This document shows, one piece after another, positions 1 through 7,815 of a stretch of 14,624 bases of DNA. Position 1 is the first letter of the stretch; every line of letters begins with the position of its first letter. Below the pieces are notes generated by a model that saw only the letters and a program-made list of their open reading frames with translations, was not told the DNA's origin and did not search any database. The stretch spans positions 1-14,624 of the forward strand of contig MU631551.1 of the NCBI GenBank assembly GCA_026770615.1, read 5' to 3'. Origin of the DNA: Pavlovales sp. CCMP2436 (Eukaryota; Haptophyta; Pavlovophyceae; Pavlovales). A program made the position numbers and the translations under genes.

Positions 1-220
1 ACCCTAACCCTAACCCTAACCCTAACCCTAACCCTAACCTAACCTAACCCTAACCCGAACCCTAACCCGAACCCTAACCCGAACCCTAACCCGAACCCTA
101 ACCCGAACCCTAACCCGAACCCGAACCCTAACCCGAACCCGAACCCTAACTCTAACCCGAACCCTAACCCTAACCCGAACCCTAACCCTAACCCTAACCC
201 TAACCCTAACCCTTACCTAA
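1..220. repeat. Telomere, CCCTAA (TTAGGG) with CCCGAA variants
   Basis: The left end is a run of CCCTAA units, the C-rich strand expected at the 5' end of a left chromosome arm. It begins with six canonical units, then two 5-base CCTAA units. From about 47 to 170 it becomes an alternation of CCCTAA and CCCGAA, so much of the array has a 12-base period. A CTCTAA variant lies near 150. Mostly canonical units return from about 165 and the array decays at about 211-220 (CCCTTACCTAATAAGG). TTAGGG repeats are known in animals, fungi and many protists, so they do not fix the lineage. The orientation shows position 1 is at or near a true chromosome end. Confidence 0.97.
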
Positions 221-459
221 TAAGGCCTCTCAAAACACATAGCATTTCTCAGCTCGGAAAAACAAAAAAAATGCATACACACGGCGACCATGCGGCCGCA
301 TACTAGAAAATAGGATCTATCATACCCTTCAGCTTAGGGGCATGGGACCGTATGATTCCTAAATATTACATGCGCTTCGTCTTCAGCCAGTGCATAGATC
401 TGCGTGCTAGTCAAGACAGCGCTGTCACCAGACCCGCCGTGGTCCCGCGCACCTAAGGC
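221..459. other. Telomere-adjacent spacer with no gene
   Basis: This is unique-looking sequence between the telomere and the stop codon of the first gene, so it includes that gene's 3' untranslated region. I see no ORF or AATAAA signal. The only structure is a perfect 12-base palindrome, GACAGCGCTGTC, at 415-426. Confidence 0.6.
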
Positions 460-1364
460 TCAGCTGGCCGCTGCGCAGTTCGCGGGCAGCAGCGCAAACT
501 GCGCCAGCAGGGCGGCCGTCAGGCTCGCGGCGAGCCCGTAGGTTGCGAGCAGCCACGGATCGTCGCCGATGCGCAGCACTGTCGTGGCGAGCCGGATGGA
601 GCAGCCGGCGAATCGTGCGGCGGTGGTCACGGCGGAGAGCGACCCCGTGCAGCCGAGGCGCGCGTTGAGCAAGATCTGCGGCAGGTAGCCCCAGAGCATC
701 GCGATCGGCTGAGCCTGCGCCACAAGAGACTGCCAGCGCGCGGGGAGCAGCCAGAGCACGGCGTGGAGCAGCACGCCTGCCGTCGAGACGCCGAGCATGT
801 GTGCAGCCGAAGGCGGCTTAAGCACCCAGTAGATCGCAATGATGAGCAGGTTCTGCGCGGTGATCACGAGGTTCTCGGCGTACGTGTCGAGCGGATAGCC
901 GAGGCGCGCGTGATATATCGCAAAGGAGGCGCACCTTTGGGCGGCGGGGCGGGGGCGGGCAGGCACGGCGGGCACAGTCAGGGGGCGACCAGCGGAGGTG
1001 TTGCAGCGGCATGCAGCGTAGCCGGCTTGCACATCGGGATCTCGCCGTAGCAGCCGGCGAGCGAGAGGCCCTCAACGGACCGCGTGCGGAGGAGCAGCAA
1101 GATCTGCGGCAGCTTGAGAGTCAGCGAGCCGAGCACGATGCCCGCGCCGAAGAGTGCGGAGGCGCCCTTCGCGAGCGCGCTCTGCGCCGCGGGCGCCTTC
1201 GCCGGGGCCGGGGCCGGGGCGCGCGACAGCGGCGCCGCGCGCAGCGCGCTGCTGCCGAGGGCGGGTCGCCTCGCCACGGCGGCGGCAGCGGTAGCGGGCG
1301 TCTCGCGCGCACCGGCGAGCGCGAGACACGCGAGCGCAGCGCAGATAATTTGTGAGCCCCGCAT
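460..1364 (-). CDS. MPDU1: MPDU1-family PQ-loop membrane protein, two exons
   Basis: Two exons (1364-1033 and 934-460) join across a 98-base GT-AG intron to give 268 residues. Human MPDU1 is about 247. MPDU1 is an endoplasmic-reticulum membrane protein needed to use dolichol-phosphate mannose and glucose in glycan and GPI assembly. Two PQ-loop motifs are visible, LKLPQILLLLRTRSVEGLSL at residues 83-102 and WGYLPQILLNARLGCTGSLS at 192-211. The first contains the family-typical EGLSL and the second the TGxLSA signature. Further membrane segments lie near 131-149, 156-174, 212-230 and 239-260. Residues 1-18 resemble a signal peptide (MRGSQIICAALACLALAG), followed by about 45 Ala/Pro/Arg-rich residues. 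This could be a two-part plastid leader, so the protein may sit in the plastid envelope rather than the ER; that is inference. The ATG at 1364 is the first in frame. It is divergent from the ORF starting at 1977, and its stop is about 240 bases from the telomere. Confidence 0.88.
935..1032 (-). other. Spliceosomal intron of the MPDU1-like gene
   Basis: In the minus-strand reading the donor is GTGCAAG and the acceptor CCCAAAG, with a C-rich tract before the acceptor. Removing 98 bases joins AT to GTGC and creates ATG TGC, fusing the PQ-loop exon to the YHARLGYPLDTYAENL exon as in MPDU1 homologues. Reading through the intron instead breaks the family alignment. Confidence 0.85.
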
Positions 1365-1471
1365 AAGCGGTCCAGCCTCACTGGCCGTCGGCAGGGGGGT
1401 GTACTGAGGGTTTTATTAGAGAAAATGTGCTGTCGCAAATCATCCAAGACATTTACAGTGTGGTGGTTGCA

Positions 1472-1505
1472 GAATTTGAATTTTGAATTTTGAATTTGAA
1501 ATTCG
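1472..1505. repeat. Short TTTGAA-type AT-rich repeat
   Basis: About 34 bases built from near-copies of GAATTT and TTTGAA, which also make the stretch nearly palindromic. It lies about 100 bases upstream of the MPDU1-like ATG, in the divergent promoter region. Function unknown. Confidence 0.6.
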
Positions 1506-1524
1506 GTTCCTCCCTTTTTGAGAC

Positions 1525-1659
1525 ATCGTAAATTACGGGCACAACATGGCCGATGAGGAAAATGTTGCGATTGGCAAAGTTGTCCTGTACATCGTGAAGA
1601 ACAACTTCTTGATCTGCAACTTCTTCCCAATCGGCCAATTTGTGCCCGTAATTTTCGAT
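1525..1659. repeat. 135-base foldback repeat 1 (MITE-like)
   Basis: This is an imperfect palindrome with no unique core. The outer arms, ATCGTAAATTACGGGCACAA on the left and TTGTGCCCGTAATTTTCGAT on the right, are inverted copies differing at one position. The pairing continues inward through GGCCGAT/ATCGGCC and more diverged arms (about 70% by eye) to a centre near 1590. There is no ORF inside. It resembles a foldback or miniature inverted-repeat element. I see no clear target-site duplication, so mobility is inference. A related copy lies 118 bases downstream. Confidence 0.7.
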
Positions 1660-1777
1660 ACCAGTCCTGTACGGAAAAAGGGCAAAACATTTTGAAAATT
1701 CAGCTTCTCCGTACCCCTCCGGACGTTTTAACACGATCTGACCCCGCCGTACACTCGCAACCTTTTTTCTAAGCGGA

Positions 1778-1885
1778 CGATTGAGAAGAAGTTGCAAGCG
1801 GCAAAGTTGTTCCGCGCGTCGTGAAGAACAACTTCGTGATTCGCAACTTCTTCTCAATCGGCCATCGTTTGCCCGTAATTCACGG
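1778..1885. repeat. Foldback repeat 2, diverged copy lacking its outer left arm
   Basis: CGATTGAGAAGAAGTTGCAA at 1778 pairs with TTCGCAACTTCTTCTCAATC near 1840-1859, giving arms of about 35 bases around a 13-base loop. The right half, from GTGAAGAACAACTTC to GCCCGTAATT, matches foldback 1 closely (about 80% over roughly 68 bases by eye). The left outer arm of foldback 1 is missing here, so this copy is truncated. It lies directly before the long plus-strand ORF, which is open through it from a GTG at 1821. Confidence 0.7.
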
Positions 1886-1976
1886 TGTCGCAAAAGGCCT
1901 GATTTCGGTGGACAACGCTTATCGTGCCCGAACTCGCGGAGCCGGGCTCGGGAGCTCGCTCGACGGCTGCACGCGG

Positions 1977-4535
1977 ATGGTTGTTTCGGGCCCGTCGCGC
2001 GCCGCGCGCCGACTGCCGCTCTCGCGGGCCGCGGCGCGCGCCCCCGCGGCGCGCGGCGCGCCGCCGGCGCTGCCGCCCGCCGATGGCCTCCCGCCGCGTG
2101 CGCGCGCGTGGCTCGCGCTGCCGGCCTCGCCGGCGCGCGCGGCGCCCGGGGACGCGCGGGAGGACGAGCGCACGCTCGGCGTCGAGCTGAGCGGCGATGG
2201 TGCCGGCTGCGTTCACGCGCGGCTGGTCGAGGCGCGGCGCGTGCGTCGGAGCGACCAAGGAGACGAGCGCGCGGGGCCCGGGGACGCAGGTTGGTCGGCC
2301 TCGGCCTCGGCGCGCGTGCTGTGCCTCGAGCTCAGCCAGCCCATCGCTGCGCTCGTGGCTGTCCCCTATAGCGCGCTCGGCGCACTCAGCGCGCTCTCGG
2401 CGGCCGGCTGGTACACGCGCGGCGGCTATGTACTGGTGGTGGGCACCCTCGGCTCGCTGGCGCTGCTCGCTGCCGACTCCTCCACCGCCGCCGCCAGCAT
2501 CGGCGCGGGTGCGGGCGCGGGCGGGGACAGCGGCAAGTATTTCGCCGCGGGCGTGGGCTTCGGGCTCGACTATCCACCCGGTCTGACCGTTCGTCTCGGC
2601 GCGAGCTTCGAGCTCGACCTGCCCGTCGCCGCCGCGTGCGCAGTCCATCGCGCACCGCCCGGGCCGGCTGCGTCCGGCCGGGGCGAGCCCGGGTGGCACC
2701 TGGCGCTGCTGTGCACCGACGGCGCGCTGCGCCTGCTGCCGCTGAGTGCACTCGTTCCCCACGCGCGCGCTCCCGGTCCCGGCGCAATGCCTCCCGGACC
2801 CGCCTCGCTCGCCTCCGGGCTCTCTTCGCACGCGCCAGTGCCAGCGGGCAGTGCAGGCAGGGCCGTGCCGCTGCCTTCCTCGGCTCTCAGCCTCGTCGCG
2901 ACGCGCGCGCCTGTGGTGGCACTCGTGGACACTGGGAGCGCGGACGGTGGAAGAGCGAGCAGTGGGCACGCTTGGGCGGAGGTGGGCAGGGCGGGTGAGG
3001 GAGCGGAGGCGCTCCTGGCGGACGGCTCGGCCCTCTGCCTCGCCTCAGCGCCCCTCGCCTCCGCACGCATCATCTCTGCCCTGCCCGCACCCGCTGGCGC
3101 GGCGGATGCTGGCACGGCGCTTGCGGGCGCAGGCGCGGTGCCGGGGCGGCCACTCAACGGCCGTGCACTGGGTGAGCGCATGGTGGGCGAGCCGCGGCCG
3201 GCGAGGGCCGAGGTGGCCGTGCGCACCGCTCTCGCAAGCGTCGGCCGCTCGGAGGCGGCGGTGGCGGCGGCCAGGGCGGCGACGGCGGACGTGCTCGCCG
3301 GCGCCGCCGCCGACGCGGCCGCGTTGCACGAAGCCTCGGCGCTTCGCAAAGCGGCCGCGGCCGTGCTCAGCAGCGCCGGCGCGGAAGCGGGCGCGGCGCA
3401 CGCGCCGAAGCGGGCCCGCCGCGCCGAGGCTGCGCATGCAGCGGGCGGCGCGCAGGCAAAGGGCGCAGTGGCGCCGCCCCCGACGCAGTGGCTACTTCGC
3501 ACCCTCGCCCGCCGCCCGCTCGCCGCGCAGCCCGCCCGCGCCCCCGCCGGCGGCCGCTGCCCGCCCGTAGCGTGCGCAGAGCTGGGCCAAGGGAGTAAGC
3601 TGGGTGCCACCTTCCGCTCCGCCCCGCTCGCCGCCCACTGCCCGGCCGCGCTCTCCGCCCCCGCGCGCGCCTCTGCCCTCGCTGCACTCGGCGCGCGCGC
3701 CGTTGCCGCCGCCCTGGCCGCCGACACCTCGACCATCCGCGCCGACGCGATTTTGGCGCTCTCCCTCTCGAACGGGCAGGCGGGCGGGGCAGGCGGGCAG
3801 TCGGCAGGTCGCTCGGCGGCATGCTACGGGCACGGCGACGGCGACGGCAGCGATGGCGAGCGTCCACCGCTGGCGCTGCTGCCACTCGCATCCGCGCGCA
3901 AAAGGCAGGTGGGGGGCGGCGGGTGCGCGGAGGGGAGCGCGCTGCACGCAAGGGCTGCACGCCTGCTGCGCGCGGCGGGGCAGGCAGCGGGCGGCGCGCG
4001 CGCACAGGCTGCAGCGCACCCCCTGGCAGATAGCCTCGGGCAGTCGACCCTCGGACAGTCGGCGGGGGCGCACGCGCCTGCCCGGCCGCCCAGCACGCCC
4101 GCCGCCGCCCTCACACTCCGCTCGCGCGCGAATGCGCTGCTTCAGGCACTCGTACCCCTGCAGGTCAGAACTCCTTCCCCCCCCCACCCCTCCTCCCCCA
4201 ACTCATACCCTTGCAAGTGCGCACCCGTGACGCGCCCTAAGTTGGTTAGGACCCCCCCCCCCCCATCTTCCCCAACAACCCCCTCCCCGCGCGCCCCGCG
4301 CCGCACTCCTGACACTCCTGATGTGCCCCGCCCCTCTTTTAAACGGTTAATGAACCACTCGGCGCAGGCGTCCCTCGCGTCTCTCCTCGACGAGATGCAA
4401 GAGTGCGTGGCGCTGCGCGGTGCAGGCGCCCCCGTCGAGCGGCGTGCGCTGTTGCTGCCGCGCGCGCTCGTCGGCGAATGGACGCGCGCGCGCGCGCTGC
4501 TCGCCAGCGGGGGCCGCGAGCTGGGCGGGCAGTGA
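1977..4535 (+). CDS. Long Ala-rich protein of unknown function, one probable intron
   Basis: The first ATG in this open frame is at 1977 (context CGCGGATGG). With the intron 4164-4367 removed, the protein is 784 residues; without splicing it is 852. I do not recognise the family. The N-terminal 250 residues contain beta-strand-like segments alternating with small residues, such as GYVLVVGTLGSLALL at 150-164 and WHLALLCTDGALRLLPLS at 240-257. These resemble propeller blades but carry no diagnostic WD motif. The middle is Ala/Arg/Gly-rich and probably helical or disordered. The C-terminus has a better-conserved look (LLDEMQECVALRGAG, then VERRALLLPRALVGEW). A propeller followed by helices occurs in several nucleoporins and other scaffold proteins, but I cannot assign one. 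Because GC-rich DNA leaves all six frames open here (a 388-codon ORF lies on the other strand), coding status rests on length, the coherent splice site and the C-terminal composition. Confidence 0.6.
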   Translation: MVVSGPSRAARRLPLSRAAARAPAARGAPPALPPADGLPPRARAWLALPASPARAAPGDAREDERTLGVELSGDGAGCVHARLVEARRVRRSDQGDERAGPGDAGWSASASARVLCLELSQPIAALVAVPYSALGALSALSAAGWYTRGGYVLVVGTLGSLALLAADSSTAAASIGAGAGAGGDSGKYFAAGVGFGLDYPPGLTVRLGASFELDLPVAAACAVHRAPPGPAASGRGEPGWHLALLCTDGALRLLPLSALVPHARAPGPGAMPPGPASLASGLSSHAPVPAGSAGRAVPLPSSALSLVATRAPVVALVDTGSADGGRASSGHAWAEVGRAGEGAEALLADGSALCLASAPLASARIISALPAPAGAADAGTALAGAGAVPGRPLNGRALGERMVGEPRPARAEVAVRTALASVGRSEAAVAAARAATADVLAGAAADAAALHEASALRKAAAAVLSSAGAEAGAAHAPKRARRAEAAHAAGGAQAKGAVAPPPTQWLLRTLARRPLAAQPARAPAGGRCPPVACAELGQGSKLGATFRSAPLAAHCPAALSAPARASALAALGARAVAAALAADTSTIRADAILALSLSNGQAGGAGGQSAGRSAACYGHGDGDGSDGERPPLALLPLASARKRQVGGGGCAEGSALHARAARLLRAAGQAAGGARAQAAAHPLADSLGQSTLGQSAGAHAPARPPSTPAAALTLRSRANALLQALVPLQVRTPSPPHPSSPNSYPCKCAPVTRPKLVRTPPPPSSPTTPSPRAPRRTPDTPDVPRPSFKRLMNHSAQASLASLLDEMQECVALRGAGAPVERRALLLPRALVGEWTRARALLASGGRELGGQ
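4164..4367 (+). other. Probable 204-base in-frame intron
   Basis: The donor is CTGCAG|GTCAGA at 4164 and the acceptor GGCGCAG|GCG ends at 4367. The segment has long C runs (4175-4186 and 4252-4264) and a composition change relative to the flanks. It encodes an unlikely Pro/Ser/Thr/Arg-rich stretch. Removal is phase 0 and joins ALVPLQ to ASLASLLDEMQECV. Its length is a multiple of three and it has no in-frame stop, so retention would add 68 residues instead of ending the protein. Confidence 0.65.
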
Positions 4536-5360
4536 TGCTCCCGTCATTAGGCGGGCACACCTCACGGTGCGGGTCTAAAGGCTCGAGCTGTACCCGTCGG
4601 TGTTAGCTATTGCCTAGCAGTTTCACGTACTTCTCTAGCTATGTTAAGTCTCATTAAATAATATTTTTCTGACCGGTCATAACCGATAGTTTATCGGCCT
4701 TGACCAAACATTGACCAGCTCTACTGTTAAAAATTGACCGGCCTGCACCGCCTTGACCGGTGACCAGCTCAATAGGCGAGTGTTCATAGGGATACAGTAG
4801 TCTCATTTAGTTAGGTCTCTATATTTCCTGATATGTGTAATTTTTTTAATGAATGCCACAAAAATCTGCATTAGTTTCACCACGGAAAAGTGCCTTCAGT
4901 TGCTCCAGGCGTGCCAGCGGCGGCGATTTAGCTTATGAAACATACGATCACGTATAGTAAATCTGGAACATGTGTTTTAACGTGTCGTAATAAACGGTTC
5001 CACCCCTGGCTATGGCTCATGTCATTCCCCCCTAGCACACGACCATTCATAGCGATTTCCCGAAGCCATTCACGAAACCTGGCCAATTATTTTTAAAAGA
5101 TATACATCTGCAGTAGATTAGTATCTAACTTTTCAAAAAGCGACGCCACCAATGAGTAACTTACCCCTTAAAATTACATACAAGCAATTCATTTTTGAAT
5201 GTATTTTTTAAAAATTGCATATGGAAAATCACATCTTAAAAAAAAAGTAGGGTGGCTGGTGAACGATTTCAGCATGACGGATCACCTTTTCTGAAAAAGA
5301 TCTTCTTGTTAGTTACTGATTTACTACCCCACGCACACGAATTCACATTTTTTTGAAAAA
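4536..5360. other. Intergenic stretch, AT-rich, no gene
   Basis: No ORF longer than about 60 codons and no RNA gene is visible. It holds the TGACC cluster listed separately and several A/T runs near 5090-5240 and 5345-5360. Nothing else is recognised. Confidence 0.6.
4669..4779. repeat. Cluster of TGACC half-sites with palindrome and hairpin
   Basis: Within about 110 bases TGACC occurs six times on the plus strand. This includes a perfect 10-base palindrome TGACCGGTCA (4670-4679) and two TTGACCGG units. A hairpin CCGATA-GTT-TATCGG lies at 4683-4697. The spacing is irregular, so this is not a simple tandem array. It lies about 135 bases after the long ORF. A protein-binding cluster or a decayed repeat are both possible. 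Confidence 0.5.
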
Positions 5361-5409
5361 AATGCGCAAAATAGAGCTCGCCGAGACGAATCCAGCGAGC
5401 CTAGAGCGA

Positions 5410-5492
5410 GCTCTGGCTTCGAGCATGGAGGCTTGCAATGCTATGGATGGTTGTCCTTCACTTGCGGGCTGGGGGGTGACCGAAGCCAGAGC
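5410..5492. other. Inverted repeat, 12-base perfect arms
   Basis: GCTCTGGCTTCG at 5410-5421 is the exact reverse complement of CGAAGCCAGAGC at 5481-5492, with 59 bases between. A transcript from either strand could fold into a hairpin. No promoter is obvious. It may be a small foldback element or an unannotated structured RNA. Confidence 0.5.
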
Positions 5493-5508
5493 CCCCTGAG
5501 CTGAAGGA

Positions 5509-5665
5509 TATTATATTTATTATAGGGAGGCAAGCTGGCGTCTGACTGTTCTGAATCTTGTGCTGGTCTGAGCGCTGCGTCGCCCATTGCCTGCTGCGTG
5601 CCTTAGTCGGCTGCGCTGACTTGGGCGCCACCGCGCGTGCCTATATCCTATTAATAAACTGCGTA
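5509..5665 (+). repeat. Dispersed repeat, copy A (with 85-base insertion)
   Basis: CAAGCTGGCGTCTGACTGTT and the following CTGAAT (5531-5556) match copy B at 11733-11758 with one mismatch. After that, 85 GC-rich bases (5557-5641) are absent from copy B. Similarity then resumes at TATATCCTATTAATAAA against TATATCCATGTATTAATAAA. The two copies therefore share ends and differ by a clean block. Confidence 0.65.
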
Positions 5666-5836
5666 TGCGACCGCATGTTCGCCATGTGTCCATATTTTTT
5701 TCTTCCGACCTGAAACTTGAAATGAAAGGTATCAAAAGGCCAATAAAATGCCGCAATTTTCGCAAAGTGCACAATATTTAATTAAGTGTACTTAATAAAT
5801 TACCAATAAAGTTAATTTAAGTGACATGTCCTAAGT

Positions 5837-5993
5837 AGGATCGCGGGCGATAAGAACGGCGGGTTTTTAGGCTGAGTTTCTTAGCAAATTACATACAAAC
5901 TATGGTTAAATTTTGGTTAAAATTACGATTGAAGGGCTAAAAAACGAGGCTTAGTTTCTTAATACGACGAATTCTTATTGCCCGCGATCCCCT
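5837..5993. mobile_element. Small terminal-inverted-repeat element (MITE-like)
   Basis: The left end AGGATCGCGGGCGATAAGAA (5837-5856) is matched in inverted form by TTCTTATTGCCCGCGATCCC (5972-5991), with one substitution in the core and a small offset at the tip. The 157-base interior is AT-rich, has no ORF, and contains GAGTTTCTTA and TAGTTTCTTA as a short internal direct repeat. Size and structure fit a non-autonomous DNA transposon. GTA occurs beside both ends but not at equal distance, so I cannot call a target duplication. Confidence 0.65.
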
Positions 5994-6532
5994 GTATTCG
6001 CATAGAATTTGGCCAGGGATGACCAATGGGATGGTGACTAAGTGCCCCTAAGGCTGCACCAGGGGGGAGTTAGGCACATCTGAGGGTACGTACATAGGCT
6101 GCCCCACACGCTCAGAATACGCGGCGACCTATCAGCGCATCCCCGGCGTGGCGTGCGATACACGCTGCTGGCACGTGCGCCCACGTGCCCGAATTCAGCC
6201 TCTATGCTTGAAATTTCGGTTTTGTATTTCAGTGATTTCAATAGATTATAACGGACAATCGTTAGACCGCATCCGGGGGCCGCATCATCAATCTGATTGA
6301 ATACTGGCTATCCCCATGCCGTGGCGTCCGAGGCGATGTGCGGTGACCATGGGTCCCCGCCATGCAGTTCGTTGGCTACAGAGTGCCGAATACCCCCTAT
6401 TTAATAGTCTATTTAGACTATCAAATGGGTTCGTCAGGGATGGGACCGAAAAGCGCTGATCGTCGATGAACATCGGATCGTGAAGGTTGCGAGCAAAAGT
6501 AAATCATTCGGCTAATTACTTTATTCATTCGC
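5994..6532. other. Intergenic stretch without recognisable gene
   Basis: Mixed-composition sequence with only short minus-strand ORFs that show no family resemblance. A small hairpin ATAGTCTA-TT-TAGACTAT is at 6404-6421. Nothing else is supported. Confidence 0.55.
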
Positions 6533-6607
6533 TGGTCATCTGCTGAGTGGTCGTGACCGAAGATCAGTCAGAACTGACTAAATTTGACCAGTGGAATGAC
6601 CGAATTT
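6533..6607. repeat. Second TGACC/GGTCA cluster
   Basis: GGTCA, GGTCGTGACC, TTGACCAG and ATGACCG occur within 75 bases. This recalls the 4669-4779 cluster. A second shared string, TCAATAGGCG followed by TGTTCA, occurs near 4771 and 6733. The two regions may be diverged copies of one longer repeat. Confidence 0.45.
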
Positions 6608-6639
6608 TCGATCCTTGGACGGTGGAAGAAGAATTAATA

Positions 6640-6716
6640 CGTCGGAGCGCTAAGATCAGTCTGACTTGAACTTGAAACGTACCGCCAGCCTGAACCCCCT
6701 ACATTAATATATACAT
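6640..6716 (-). repeat. Dispersed repeat, copy C (inverted)
   Basis: On the minus strand this reads TATTAATG, then GGCTGGCGGT, TTCAAGTC and TTAGCGCTCCGAC, in the same order as in copy B (11770-11843: TATTAATA, GGATGGCGGT, TTCAAGTC, TTAGCGCTCCGAC). About 75 bases align with small gaps. Copies A and B are in the opposite orientation. Confidence 0.6.
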
Positions 6717-6719
6717 AGC

Positions 6720-7370
6720 GGCTCAGCATGGTTCAATAGGCGTTGTTCACTCACTGACTTGGTCGACGTCAGACGTTAGTCCTGGCAGCAGGGATGGTGC
6801 TGGTAGAGGTGAGGTTGGTGGCGAACTCGTAGCAATTGCCACAGATTATATATACACAGTTCTTTAAATATTCGATACTGTGCTCTGCAAGGTCCCTTTA
6901 GTTGATTCGAGTGATTCAGATTCTCATTGCTTGTCCGGTGGAGACGGGCCACGACTTGTTAGTACCAAGGGAGAGTGAGACGGACGAAGATAGGTTAACA
7001 CTTGCTTGGGTCTAGCTGTCTCATTTAACAGACACCCTCTCATTTTACAAAATATGAGATGCTGCGCGCAGAAGCTCAGGAAGGGGTGAGGGGGGGGGCT
7101 ACAAAATGATGCGCGTAAATTATTGTACCCAAGTCCTCGTCAACGTCGCCGTCGCCGTGTCAGGACCGCCGGCTTCTTCTCCCGTTGTCGTCACCACTGC
7201 TGCCTTCATCGCTTGCTGATCGCGGACGTTTGCCAACCCAGTTGGTCAGTATCCCGGCCACATGGACCGTTTGCATGGACCACCCCTGGGGTGGACTCTG
7301 AGATGTCGATCCGCCTCGTTTTAAACCCCTGCGATGCTGCGCGCCGGGCAGGGCGCCGGGCTGTACAGGG
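6720..7370. other. Intergenic stretch without recognisable gene
   Basis: No coding or RNA gene is supported. There is a G run at 7089-7098. A short plus-strand ORF at 7123-7383 is Arg/Cys-rich without family features. Confidence 0.5.
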
Positions 7371-7373
7371 AAG

Positions 7374-7590
7374 TGATTCCTAGTCTGATGGTTAAGGACC
7401 CCAACCCTTTGGGTCGAGGTCCCGAGTTCAAATCCAGTTCTTGGTCCTTTACGCCTTTGGCCCCTTTAGGTGGGCACCCTTTGGTTACGTCGGTTTGGCC
7501 CCGCACTTCCCTTCCCGGCGTTTGGTTGAGCGCCGAGGAGGCGATTGAAACTTATTCGGACTGATAAGATCGTTGTCTCTAGGCAAGCTG
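7374..7590 (+). mobile_element. tRNA-derived SINE-like unit
   Basis: TAGTCTGATGG at 7381 fits the Pol III A box and GAGTTCAAATCC at 7424-7435 the B box (consensus GGTTCGANTCC). They are 44 bases apart, the spacing found in tRNA genes. A D arm can be drawn: GTCT (7383-7386) pairs with GGAC (7396-7399) around a loop containing GG. The anticodon position would read TTT (7408-7410). The acceptor, anticodon and T stems do not pair well, so this is not a working tRNA. The tail runs through pyrimidine-rich sequence to about 7590, its end uncertain. A tRNA-headed SINE or old tRNA pseudogene fits best. Confidence 0.55.
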
Positions 7591-7815
7591 TCATATGACA
7601 CGTCATTCTAAAATTAAAACAAAAAGTGTGACACCCGAGGGTGTGTAAATGTGGCGGGGTCAAGAAGAAAGTGCTTTTTTGAAAACCGGCACTTTCGAGT
7701 TAGCTGCTGATCCGGAAATCCCTCGTCGAGAGGAGTCCAACGCACCTCATAAAATAAGTTCCATGCAAAAGGTATTAGGTCATCAAAAATAAATTGCCAC
7801 TTTTTTCAAAACGGG
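7591..7815. other. Intergenic, AT-rich, small hairpins
   Basis: There are hairpins ACACCC-GA-GGGTGT at 7629-7642 and AAAGTGC/GCACTTT at 7668-7695. The string GGGGTCAAG recurs at 7656 and 7814 beside similar A/T runs, suggesting a local duplication. No gene is seen. Confidence 0.45.

Noticed and set aside
1854..2969. 371-codon minus-strand ORF
   Set aside because: Arg/Gly/Ala-rich shadow frame that crosses the foldback repeat; no domain or start context.
2570..3736. 388-codon minus-strand ORF opposite the long plus-strand ORF
   Set aside because: It is Ala/Arg/Ser/Pro-rich low complexity, as expected from GC-rich third positions on the other strand. The plus frame is longer and has a coherent splice site and C-terminus.
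7381..7445. Functional lysine tRNA gene
   Set aside because: Acceptor, T and anticodon stems do not pair, and position 33 is C instead of T.
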